The translations under genes and the position numbers were made by a program. The notes under the pieces are model-generated. The model ran no database searches. It was not told the origin of the DNA and worked only from the letters and a program-made list of their open reading frames with translations. From an uncultured Campylobacter sp. (GTDB taxonomy: Bacteria > Campylobacterota > Campylobacteria > Campylobacterales > Campylobacteraceae), in assembly GCF_938030685.1 (NCBI RefSeq), contig NZ_CALHHX010000046.1, forward strand, positions 1-5,017: a stretch of 5,017 nucleotides of DNA. Direction: 5' to 3'. Every line of letters starts with the position of its first letter. Position 1 is the stretch's first letter. Below are positions 1 through 5,017 of the stretch, one piece after another.

Positions 1-119
1 ATCATAACTCAAAAGGCGGCTACGGCGGCGGTATCGCAGGCTACGAGACTATCCCCAACGGCACGAGGCTTTATGAGCCCGGCAGAAGCTTTTGGGCGAA
101 ATTTAAAGTGCATTTTTAA
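1..119 (+). CDS. C-terminal end of a probable TonB-dependent outer-membrane receptor (5' end outside window)
   Basis: Reading from base 3, 38 codons run to TAA at 117-119. The fragment has a Gly/Tyr-rich stretch (KGGYGGGIAGYE) and then ends in RLYEPGRSFWAKFKVHF. An [x]PGR-[ST]-[FY]-[WYF] turn followed by a short amphipathic strand ending in a C-terminal Phe is the usual last beta-strand of TonB-dependent receptors, and the terminal Phe is the outer-membrane assembly (BAM) signal. The protein would therefore sit in the outer membrane and import a siderophore, haem or another metal complex using TonB energy. The substrate cannot be read from this fragment because the plug domain lies outside the window. 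Another outer-membrane beta-barrel is the main alternative. The identification rests on one strand and its context. Confidence 0.6.
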   Translation, partial: HNSKGGYGGGIAGYETIPNGTRLYEPGRSFWAKFKVHF

Positions 120-293
120 GGCCTAGATCGTCCGGATTTGGCGCGTTTTAGATTTTGTATCGGATTGGGCGACACCCCATTTCGGCGCACTGCGCAAGAA
201 CTGTGCGAGCTTGCAAACAGACGCTAAAGTATAGATAAAATTTGCAAGTGCCTTGAGCGGCCGAGCTCGCGCTAAATTTGTACGGCTAGGCGC

Positions 294-318
294 GGCTTTT
301 GTCGTCCGAGCCTTTTTT
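294..318 (+). terminator. weak candidate rho-independent terminator
   Basis: GGCT (294-297) can pair with AGCC (309-312), and a run of six T follows at 313-318. The stem is only 4 bp and the loop is 11 nt, so folding would be weak. It lies about 175 bp after the receptor stop codon and could end that transcript. The T-run is the main support. Confidence 0.2.
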
Positions 319-571
319 CCGCACGGCGTCGAAGCCTCGGTGCGGCCCGCGGCGGATATGATACTTATTCGGGCGTGATCTCACGCGACAAGCGCCGGCA
401 CAGAAGGCGGTTGTGCGATTTGAGATGAAATTTGGCCCGCAGATCAGCTTAAAGCTTTGTACAAAAAGGCGGTTTCGCGGCGCCTGATCCGTCGGCATCG
501 TTTCGGTTCGTCGGGCTTGCCTGCGCACAGCGGGCGAGCGGTAAAATTTAATGAGCTTTAAGTGGCGGCGC

Positions 572-579
572 TATAAAAT
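572..579 (+). promoter_or_regulatory. candidate -10 element for the membrane-protein gene pair
   Basis: TATAAAAT lies about 30 bp before the ATG at 609, a good distance for a sigma-70 -10 box with a short leader. No clear -35 hexamer is visible about 17 bp upstream, but Campylobacter sigma-70 promoters usually lack a conserved -35. The surrounding sequence is GC-rich, so the AT word stands out. This is inference only. Confidence 0.35.
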
Positions 580-608
580 GGCGCGTCCATCAAATTTAAA
601 GGCGGCAA

Positions 609-1634
609 ATGGATCAAAGCAGGCTTGAGGAATTAAAAAGGCCACTACAAAAGCGACATCAAGAGCCGAAGCGGGGCTTGGAACAAAATTCTAACGGCGA
701 AAATTTTAAAGCCCCGAATTCTGAAATCCAGAATTCTGAAGCCTCTAATTTTGAAGTTTCAAATTTCGAAGCTTCAAATTCTGAAACCAAAAATTCCGAT
801 CCTGGCGCTTTAAATTCAGAAGCCGAAGCGGATCAGAATTCCGCCTGTATAAACAACACAGAACCACAAAATTTTATCTTGGATGGTAGCGGCGCCTTAC
901 CGCAGAATTCTAAAGCGAGGGATTACGACAAAGAGCCAATAATAGTAAAAAATTATGAGAGGCTGCTAATATCTACAATTACATTTTTATACGTGCCTAT
1001 GATTTTAGGCGGATATATTCTAAGCATATGGGATTTAATTTTTTCAAAATACCATATATCGATGATGGAAATAGGCTCTAGTATTACATTCGGAATTTTT
1101 ATAGCGATAGTATTGAAACTTATTTATAGTAGCTGCGTAAGCAATAATAATCGAAAAATCTACTTTATGAATAACTCTATAGATTTCTATAACAACGGCG
1201 AGCTCGAGAGAAGGATAAATAACTTTCATTTAAATTATGTGGTAGGCAGACCATTTTGGGGATATTGCAACGATGATAAAGTTCGCCGCCTCATTTATAA
1301 TATTATTATAATTTTTTCTATTGCAGCATTATCATTTCTGTCATCGCAAATTTTATTATTCTTCATTTTTTCAATACTTTCTGCAATCTTTTTGAAAATA
1401 TTTTTTCACTTTTTAATCGTAGGCAATTTTAAGAATTTTTCATTCTTTTCTGCGATCGTAGTGGATTATCCGTACTATGAGCAGAAAAATACTTATTATT
1501 TAAGCTCTATTTTATCGGCAAAAAATTATTTAGTTTGCGTATATGATGCGGAAAGGCTAAACGAGATAAAAGAATGGTTTTTAATTAGAAAACATATCGA
1601 TATTGATAAAATAGAAAAATATTATCTTAGCTAA
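609..1634 (+). CDS. Unrecognised four-helix membrane protein with N-terminal pentapeptide-repeat extension
   Basis: This is a 341-residue protein of a family I do not recognise. Residues 1-103 are hydrophilic and low-complexity, with five tandem N-[SF]-E-x-x units at 37-61 and further NSx copies near 62, 69, 77 and 100. The core starts at the motif RDYDKEPIIVKNY (104-116). Predicted membrane segments are about 119-141 and 152-173, then a hydrophilic loop (174-228), then a hydrophobic hairpin at about 229-272 and a soluble C-terminus. Basic residues at RK 182-183, RR 201-202 and RR 226-227 put the loop in the cytoplasm, so N- and C-termini should also be inside. The ATG at 609 follows AAAGGCGG (598-605); no better in-frame start precedes the core. 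The core is homologous to the next gene, 11 bp downstream, which suggests an operon and a duplication. GC is very low for the window (15 of 60 bases at 1321-1380), suggesting acquired DNA. Function unknown. Confidence 0.8.
   Translation: MDQSRLEELKRPLQKRHQEPKRGLEQNSNGENFKAPNSEIQNSEASNFEVSNFEASNSETKNSDPGALNSEAEADQNSACINNTEPQNFILDGSGALPQNSKARDYDKEPIIVKNYERLLISTITFLYVPMILGGYILSIWDLIFSKYHISMMEIGSSITFGIFIAIVLKLIYSSCVSNNNRKIYFMNNSIDFYNNGELERRINNFHLNYVVGRPFWGYCNDDKVRRLIYNIIIIFSIAALSFLSSQILLFFIFSILSAIFLKIFFHFLIVGNFKNFSFFSAIVVDYPYYEQKNTYYLSSILSAKNYLVCVYDAERLNEIKEWFLIRKHIDIDKIEKYYLS
717..791 (+). repeat. five tandem degenerate 15-bp repeats inside the coding sequence
   Basis: Units begin at 717, 732, 747, 762 and 777. 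Each starts AAT-TYT/TTC-GAA and encodes N-[SF]-E-x-x: NSEIQ, NSEAS, NFEVS, NFEAS, NSETK. Related but irregular copies follow at 792 (NSDPGAL) and 813 (NSEAE). A 15-bp unit keeps the reading frame when units are gained or lost, so the protein length could vary between strains without frameshift. Confidence 0.85.
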
Positions 1635-1645
1635 AGCGAGCGGTT

Positions 1646-2359
1646 ATGGATACAAGAAACAAAGAGGTTGAGTTTAGAGATTACGACAAAAATCCGATAA
1701 TAATAAAAGACTATGCTTTTTACGATTATATGAAATATTCCACGATTGCTACGCTTATAGGATGCTTATTCTTCATCTCGGTCGTTACCGTAGTAAACCC
1801 TATTGAGCCCAAAAATTTTAGATTACTCCCTTTCGCTTTGGTAATGTTTTTTACCAGGCGAAAGCAACAAAAGGGCGTCTATTTCGTATTTAACGATTCG
1901 GATATTAAATATTACAAAGAAGATAAAGCTTATAAATCTTTGAAGCTTGAACAAATCGGCGCCGTTGCGATTAGTTTTGATCCGCGCTGGGACCGGCAGC
2001 AGAGGATAAGCATACCCGAAATGCTGTTTTTGTCGCTTTGGCCTTTGGGCGCATACGTTATGCGCGGAATGCATGCGATGATCGCGCTAATTTCGATGAT
2101 AGCAATTAGCCTATTCGGAGCGGGTATATTGATGCATCTTAAAAATGGCAGTTTCAGATGCTTAGGCATCTATGACCGGCTTGTGATATACGGCGAAACG
2201 GGCGATCTTAGAATTATAAATGTTTTGATTTATAGCGAAAAAGAGTATCTGGAATTAAAAGAGTATTTTATGCGCAAAACGCATATAGATTTAGATACCG
2301 TCCCGCGCACCTTGTCGGTATTTAGTAAAAAGGTAAAATTTAGAAAATTTAAATTCTAA
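1646..2359 (+). CDS. Unrecognised four-helix membrane protein, paralogue of the upstream gene
   Basis: This is a 237-residue protein that lacks the repeat extension of its upstream neighbour but shares its core plan. RDYDKNPIIIKDY (11-23) matches the upstream RDYDKEPIIVKNY. Hydrophobic segments lie at about 32-50 and 58-69. A soluble segment at 76-125 contains KGVYFVFNDSDIKYYKEDK, then SLKLEQIGAV. A second hydrophobic pair lies at about 126-141 and 144-163. The C-terminal segment ends in ELKEYFMRKTHIDLD (203-217), matching the upstream EIKEWFLIRKHIDID. The soluble parts read like the two halves of a bacterial PH-type beta-sandwich split by a membrane hairpin; this is a guess from pattern. A basic tail (KKVKFRKFKF, 228-237) is absent upstream. 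The start is 11 bp after the previous stop, with GAGCGG just ahead, so the two genes are probably co-transcribed. GC content is uneven: 14 of 60 bases at 1681-1740 but 31 of 60 at 2041-2100. Function unknown. Confidence 0.8.
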   Translation: MDTRNKEVEFRDYDKNPIIIKDYAFYDYMKYSTIATLIGCLFFISVVTVVNPIEPKNFRLLPFALVMFFTRRKQQKGVYFVFNDSDIKYYKEDKAYKSLKLEQIGAVAISFDPRWDRQQRISIPEMLFLSLWPLGAYVMRGMHAMIALISMIAISLFGAGILMHLKNGSFRCLGIYDRLVIYGETGDLRIINVLIYSEKEYLELKEYFMRKTHIDLDTVPRTLSVFSKKVKFRKFKF

Positions 2360-2370
2360 CGCTCCGCTTG

Positions 2371-2390
2371 AAATTTTGCCTTTAAAATTT
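2371..2390. terminator. AT-rich inverted repeat between convergent genes, possible bidirectional terminator
   Basis: AAATTTT (2371-2377) and AAAATTT (2384-2390) form a 7-bp all-AT stem with a 6-nt loop. It lies in the 36-bp gap between the stop of the membrane-protein pair (2359) and the stop of the - strand VOC gene (2396), where a shared terminator would be expected. The stem has no G-C pairs and could equally be a chance product of the AAATTT words common in this DNA. Confidence 0.25.
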
Positions 2391-2395
2391 ACGCG

Positions 2396-2788
2396 CTAAT
2401 CATCGCCGCTTTCATATGCGCCGAGTTCTACGAGATTGCCGTCAGGATCGCGCAGATAGATACTTTGCATAGCGCCGCGCGCGCCGGTGCGAGGCACGAT
2501 GCCAAGCTCTATTTGCACCCCTTTGCTTTCAAGCTCCGTTTTGAGCTGCTGCGCGCTTTGCCCTTCGCAGATGAGGCAAAAGTCCGCCGAGCCTGCGCTA
2601 GGACGCGCCGCGAACGGCGCAAACTCGCCCGCGCGGGTGTGGATATTGATCTTTGAAGAGCCGAAACGCAGGCTGTGTTTGCCACCCTCGCAAACGTGCT
2701 CTAAGCCCAAAATCCCTTCGTAAAATTCCACGCATTTTTGCAGATCCTCCGTAACTAGGACGAAGTGATCGATCTTCGTGATTTTCAT
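2396..2788 (-). CDS. VOC-family (glyoxalase/dioxygenase-fold) metalloprotein
   Basis: This is a 130-residue single-domain protein of the vicinal-oxygen-chelate superfamily, built from two beta-alpha-beta-beta-beta modules. It starts MKITKIDHFVLVTEDL, then CVEFYEGILGLEHV, LRFGSSKINIHT, GSADFCLICE, and ends YLRDPDGNLVELGAY. The expected metal ligands are visible at H8, H50 and E121. The KINIH...GSAD...VPRTGA...S-I-YLRDPDGNL-[VI]-E pattern matches the small cytoplasmic group often labelled 'VOC family virulence protein', whose substrate is not established; glyoxalase I or thiol-transferase activity should not be assumed. The ATG at 2788 is chosen because GGGAG stands 5 nt upstream and family members begin with this M-K-I-x-x-[IL]-DH. 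An in-frame ATG at 2902 would add 38 basic residues encoded by repeat-rich spacer. The gene is 234 bp downstream of pgi and converges with the membrane-protein pair. Confidence 0.9.
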   Translation of the reverse strand: MKITKIDHFVLVTEDLQKCVEFYEGILGLEHVCEGGKHSLRFGSSKINIHTRAGEFAPFAARPSAGSADFCLICEGQSAQQLKTELESKGVQIELGIVPRTGARGAMQSIYLRDPDGNLVELGAYESGDD

Positions 2789-2793
2789 TTCAT

Positions 2794-2798
2794 CTCCC
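2794..2798 (-). promoter_or_regulatory. Shine-Dalgarno site of the VOC gene (decides the start)
   Basis: The - strand reads GGGAG, then 5 nt, then the ATG at 2788. It is the best-matched ribosome site seen in the window and supports this start over the in-frame ATG at 2902. Confidence 0.8.
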
Positions 2799-2843
2799 TG
2801 TGCGCTTGCAAGTCGCAAAATTTTTACGCCTCGCGGTGCAATC

Positions 2844-2881
2844 TTGGAATTCTGCCGTGAAATTTTGCGACAAAATTCCAA
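2844..2881. repeat. 8-bp inverted repeat in the VOC leader
   Basis: TTGGAATT (2844-2851) and AATTCCAA (2874-2881) are perfect inverted copies separated by 22 nt. On the - strand this falls in the presumed 5' leader of the VOC mRNA, about 55-95 nt before its start codon. It could be an mRNA stem or an operator, or a by-product of the AAATTC words. Confidence 0.35.
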
Positions 2882-2891
2882 ATGCTCATAG

Positions 2892-2911
2892 CGCGAAATC
2901 AAAATTTCGCG
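2892..2911. repeat. strong hairpin: 8-bp perfect stem with 4-nt loop
   Basis: CGCGAAAT (2892-2899) pairs perfectly with ATTTCGCG (2904-2911) around a CAAA loop (TTTG on the - strand). It is a compact and plausible RNA hairpin. No T-run follows on either strand, so it is not a standard terminator. If the TATAAT at 2926-2931 is a real -10 box, the hairpin would be at the extreme 5' end of the VOC transcript. Confidence 0.45.
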
Positions 2912-2925
2912 ACGTAAATTTTAAA

Positions 2926-2931
2926 ATTATA
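2926..2931 (-). promoter_or_regulatory. candidate -10 box for the VOC gene
   Basis: The - strand reads exactly TATAAT. A start site about 7 nt downstream would give a leader of roughly 130 nt. No convincing -35 lies 16-18 bp upstream, which is normal for Campylobacter. The box sits in very AT-rich repeat sequence, so a chance match is quite possible. The 234-bp gap after pgi supports a separate VOC promoter somewhere in this spacer. Confidence 0.35.
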
Positions 2932-2990
2932 AAATTTAGCCTAAGCAAAATGGGGCGCGAGCAAAATTTGACTTTAGTAAAATTTGACCC

Positions 2991-3004
2991 GACGAAATTT
3001 CGTC
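2991..3004. repeat. 14-bp perfect palindrome just downstream of pgi
   Basis: GACGAAATTTCGTC is a perfect palindrome beginning about 19 bp beyond the pgi stop codon. It could fold into a 5-bp stem with an AATT loop at the end of the galU-pgi transcript, or be a dimer-binding operator. There is no T-run after it on the - strand, so the terminator role is weak. Confidence 0.35.
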
Positions 3005-3022
3005 TAGCGAGCGCCGCAAATT

Positions 3023-4285
3023 CTAATCTCGCGATTTCAAAACTAGCGATTTTAAAATTCTCTTACCTACCTCGACGCCCGGCTGATCGTAAGTGCTGAC
3101 GCCCAGTATCGCTCCAGTAGCGCTGGTTAGCAGCTCAAAGTAGTAAAATAGCTCGCCCACGCTCTGTTCGCAAAGCTGCAAAACCTCGATTAGATCGACG
3201 CTGATACCCTCGTTTAGCACGGCTTGCAGCGTAGCATCGCACTGAAGATTTAGCACCTCATCCAGTCGCATGCCGTTTACGAAGTCACAGCCCTCAAGAC
3301 CTTGCAGACTGATACCAGGCACCGCGTCCGTAGTGCCGTTGTCCGTGAGCTTTAAGAAAGTCACGGTCTTATCCTTTACGCCGTCCATTATGAGCTGAAG
3401 GAAGCTGTGCTGATCGCGCGAACCTACAAGCCCTACAGGAGTAAGTCCCTCGCGGCTAAAGCCAATCTTTTTACCTAGGCTTTCCGCCCAGAGCTGCACA
3501 TACCACTCACCCAATGCGCGCAGCGCGTCGCCATAGCTAAAAAGGATGTTGATTTTCGCACTTTTATGCGTGGCGTAGTGATGAGCTTTTCGTAGAATTT
3601 TATTCTCCGCGATTTTAGCGGGATCGCCTGCTAAAATTTCATCCAGATACCGCTCTTTTGCGACGGCAGCCCCGCGCAGCATCGCGCTTGCATCAAGACC
3701 TAACCCAACTGCGGGCACTAGCCCTACCGCACTTAACACGCTAAAACGGCCGCCTACGTTAGCGGGCATATTTATCACGCAGGCGCCGTGCTCACGCGCG
3801 AAGATATCAAGCGGCGAGCCCGCATCGGTGATAAAGATGAAATTTTTTGCTAGCGTCTTTAAATCTGAAATTCCGAAACGCTGCAAAACGACCTTAAAAA
3901 GCGAGATCGTCTCGATCGTACCGCCCGATTTGGAGGATATTATGAAGATCGTGCGAGCAAAATTTAACCCTTCAAGCGCGCGGTTTACACTGTGTCCGTC
4001 GAGATTATCCAAAATTTTAAAGCGTAAATTCTTTCTTACGCGCGGACGCAGCATCTCATAAAGCGCCCGCACGCCCACGCTGGAGCCGCCGATGCCTATA
4101 AGCACGATCTCGTCGTAGCTTCGTGCGCTAAAAAATTCCTGCGCCCGCGCTATTTCGTCTGCGCCTTGCTGCGGCAGGCGGTAGTAGCCTATCTCGCCGC
4201 TTTCGTATTCGGCGCGGATCTTTGCCGCTACCTCTTCTAGCGCGCCCTCTTTTGCCGGTGGGAAAAACAGCTCATTTTTTACCAT
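3023..4285 (-). CDS. pgi: Glucose-6-phosphate isomerase
   Basis: This 420-residue cytoplasmic enzyme interconverts glucose-6-phosphate and fructose-6-phosphate. In Campylobacter, which generally lacks a full glycolytic route, it mainly serves gluconeogenesis and sugar-nucleotide supply. The SIS-fold landmarks appear in order: IGIGGSSVG (63-71); the phosphate-binding loop SKSGGTIET (118-126); family signature NVGGRFSVL (176-184); ESLGKK (268-273) with the catalytic-base Glu position; GSRDQHS (288-294); and the C-terminal signature DQPGVEVGK (400-408) with the active-site Lys at 408. All expected catalytic regions are intact. The length fits the short Campylobacter-type enzymes, not the roughly 550-residue E. 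coli type. The ATG at 4285 is inside the end of galU (14-bp overlap) with only a weak ribosome site, which suggests translational coupling. High GC (41 of 60 bases at 4141-4200) fits a native housekeeping gene. Confidence 0.96.
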   Translation of the reverse strand: MVKNELFFPPAKEGALEEVAAKIRAEYESGEIGYYRLPQQGADEIARAQEFFSARSYDEIVLIGIGGSSVGVRALYEMLRPRVRKNLRFKILDNLDGHSVNRALEGLNFARTIFIISSKSGGTIETISLFKVVLQRFGISDLKTLAKNFIFITDAGSPLDIFAREHGACVINMPANVGGRFSVLSAVGLVPAVGLGLDASAMLRGAAVAKERYLDEILAGDPAKIAENKILRKAHHYATHKSAKINILFSYGDALRALGEWYVQLWAESLGKKIGFSREGLTPVGLVGSRDQHSFLQLIMDGVKDKTVTFLKLTDNGTTDAVPGISLQGLEGCDFVNGMRLDEVLNLQCDATLQAVLNEGISVDLIEVLQLCEQSVGELFYYFELLTSATGAILGVSTYDQPGVEVGKRILKSLVLKSRD

Positions 4286-5017
4286 CGCCGAATTCTCGCT
4301 CGTAGAAATATTTGATCGCCTCCACGTAGCCTTTTACTGAGCCGCAGTCGAAGCGAGTGCCTTTAAATTTATACGCGATCACCACGCCGTTTTGAGCCTG
4401 CTTTAAAAGCGCGTCGGTAATCTGCACCTCGCCGTTTTTACCTGGCGCCGTCTGCTCGATGAGATCGAAAATATTAGGCGTTAGGATGTAGCGCCCGATG
4501 ATGGCTAAGCTCGACGGAGCCTCGCCAGGCTCAGGTTTTTCGATCATATCCGAGACCATTATCAGATCGTCGCTGATGCTCTTTCCGGCGATGATGCCGT
4601 ATTTGTTTACGTCTTGCGGCGGCACCTCCATCACCGCAACGACGCTGCAGCGGTATTTTTCGTAAATTTTAACCATCTGCGCAAGCACGCCCTCGCCGTT
4701 TTCGTTCACGCACAGATCGTCTGCGAGCACCACGCCGAAAGGTTCGTCGCGGATTAAAATTTTACCCGTATAAATTGCGTTGCCGAGCCCCTTCATCTGC
4801 TCTTGGCGCGTAAAAGAGAAGGTGCAGCGCTTCATAAGTGCTCTGATTTCGTCGAGCAGATATTCTTTGCTGCTGCCTGAAATTTGATCCTCCAGCTCGT
4901 AGCTGCGGTCGAAATAATCCTCCAGAGCGCGCTTGCCGCGACCCGTGACGAACGCCATATTGTCCATGCCCGCCTCCAGCGCCTCGTCCACGCCGTAGTG
5001 AATGAGCGGCTTGGTAA
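4272..5017 (-). CDS. galU: UTP-glucose-1-phosphate uridylyltransferase (5' end outside window)
   Basis: The visible 247 residues lack roughly the first 25-30, including the N-terminal GxGTRFLP nucleotide-binding loop. The enzyme makes UDP-glucose from UTP and glucose-1-phosphate for lipooligosaccharide, capsule and other glycans. The fragment opens TKPLIHYGVDEALEAG, the family's KPxIxY uridine-site region. Then follow VTGRGKR (23-29); GLGNAI (76-81); VLADDL (96-101) with the Mg-binding Asp; IGRYILTPNIFD; GEVQITDAL (195-203); and GTRFDCGSVKGY (219-230) near the C-terminus. The GTG at 4991 is not a start: it encodes the Val inside the conserved IHYGVDEALEAG segment, and the frame stays open to the window edge. 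The end overlaps the start of pgi, so the two form an operon with galU first. Confidence 0.95.
   Translation of the reverse strand, partial: TKPLIHYGVDEALEAGMDNMAFVTGRGKRALEDYFDRSYELEDQISGSSKEYLLDEIRALMKRCTFSFTRQEQMKGLGNAIYTGKILIRDEPFGVVLADDLCVNENGEGVLAQMVKIYEKYRCSVVAVMEVPPQDVNKYGIIAGKSISDDLIMVSDMIEKPEPGEAPSSLAIIGRYILTPNIFDLIEQTAPGKNGEVQITDALLKQAQNGVVIAYKFKGTRFDCGSVKGYVEAIKYFYEREFGDGKK

Larger units (their letters stand above)
120..608. other. 489-bp stretch with no convincing gene
   Basis: No open frame here looks like a real protein. The longest (- strand, 286-528) is Arg-rich with no hydrophobic core and no clear ribosome site. No tRNA-like cloverleaf, homopolymer tract or tandem repeat was seen. 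A weak hairpin followed by T6 lies near 294-318, and an AT-rich promoter-like word sits at 572-579 ahead of the next gene. The stretch is GC-rich compared with the gene that follows. It could contain the 3' UTR of the receptor gene, a regulatory region, or remnants of a decayed gene too degraded to recognise by eye. Confidence 0.5.
2818..3060. repeat. spaced array of AAATTT/AAATTC words in the pgi-VOC spacer
   Basis: Words of the form [AG]AATT[TC] start at 2818, 2847, 2860, 2873, 2902, 2916, 2932, 2964, 2980, 2995, 3018 and 3055. Successive spacings are 29, 13, 13, 29, 14, 16, 32, 16, 15, 23 and 37, which are mostly about 15 or about 30. The sequence between the words is not conserved, so this is not a CRISPR or a true tandem repeat. 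The last words overlap the 3' end of pgi. Confidence 0.6.

Noticed and set aside
425..487. 20-codon + strand frame starting MKFGPQISLKL
   Set aside because: Only a minimal GAG precedes the ATG, and the frame is too short to support as a gene from sequence alone.
286..528. 80-codon open frame on the - strand
   Set aside because: The product is Arg-rich with no recognisable motif, hydrophobic core or ribosome site, as expected from chance in GC-rich DNA.
717..813. CRISPR-like array
   Set aside because: Units are 15 bp, degenerate and in frame with a coding sequence, with no spacers and no cas genes nearby.
1306..1420. Phase-variable homopolymer tract
   Set aside because: T-runs here reach only about six, and no G or C tract of eight or more occurs in the window, so the classic Campylobacter phase-variation signal is absent.
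2789..2902. Longer start for the VOC protein at 2902, adding 38 residues
   Set aside because: The extra residues are basic and encoded by repeat-rich spacer, while the ATG at 2788 has a good GGGAG site and fits the family's N-terminus.
2800..3099. 99-codon + strand frame across the pgi-VOC spacer
   Set aside because: It overlaps the 3' end of pgi on the opposite strand, and its repetitive K/F/S/N composition simply reflects the AAATTT words.
4989..4991. GTG as the start codon of galU
   Set aside because: It encodes a Val inside the conserved KPLIHYGVDEALEAG segment, and the frame remains open to the end of the window.

Overview
The window looks like chromosomal DNA from a Campylobacterota bacterium, most likely a moderate-GC Campylobacter of the gracilis/showae/rectus kind. 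This is inferred from three things: the dense AAATTT/AAATTC words in and between genes, the galU-pgi gene pair seen in Campylobacter, and protein sequences that resemble Campylobacter homologues. No database search was possible.

Layout. Bases 1-119 hold the last 38 codons of a + strand gene, probably a TonB-dependent outer-membrane receptor. Bases 120-608 carry no convincing gene. Bases 609-2359 hold two + strand genes 11 bp apart that encode related, unrecognised four-helix membrane proteins; the first has a long N-terminal extension made partly of pentapeptide repeats. These genes are much more AT-rich in places than their neighbours. They converge on a - strand block: a small VOC-family (glyoxalase-fold) metalloprotein gene (2396-2788), a 234-bp spacer full of spaced AAATTT words and inverted repeats, then pgi (3023-4285) and galU (4272 to beyond the right edge).

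Function. galU and pgi overlap by 14 bp and form an operon at the glucose-6-phosphate/UDP-glucose node, which supplies surface glycans (GalU) and gluconeogenic sugar phosphates (Pgi). The VOC gene has its own leader and a strong ribosome site, so it may be expressed separately. The paralogous membrane pair is the least explained part of the window. Each protein appears to have a cytoplasmic, beta-rich, PH-like segment interrupted by a transmembrane hairpin, and the two share an N-terminal RDYDK-x-PII-x-K motif and a C-terminal KE-x-F-x(2)-R-K-x-HID motif. Their role is unknown.
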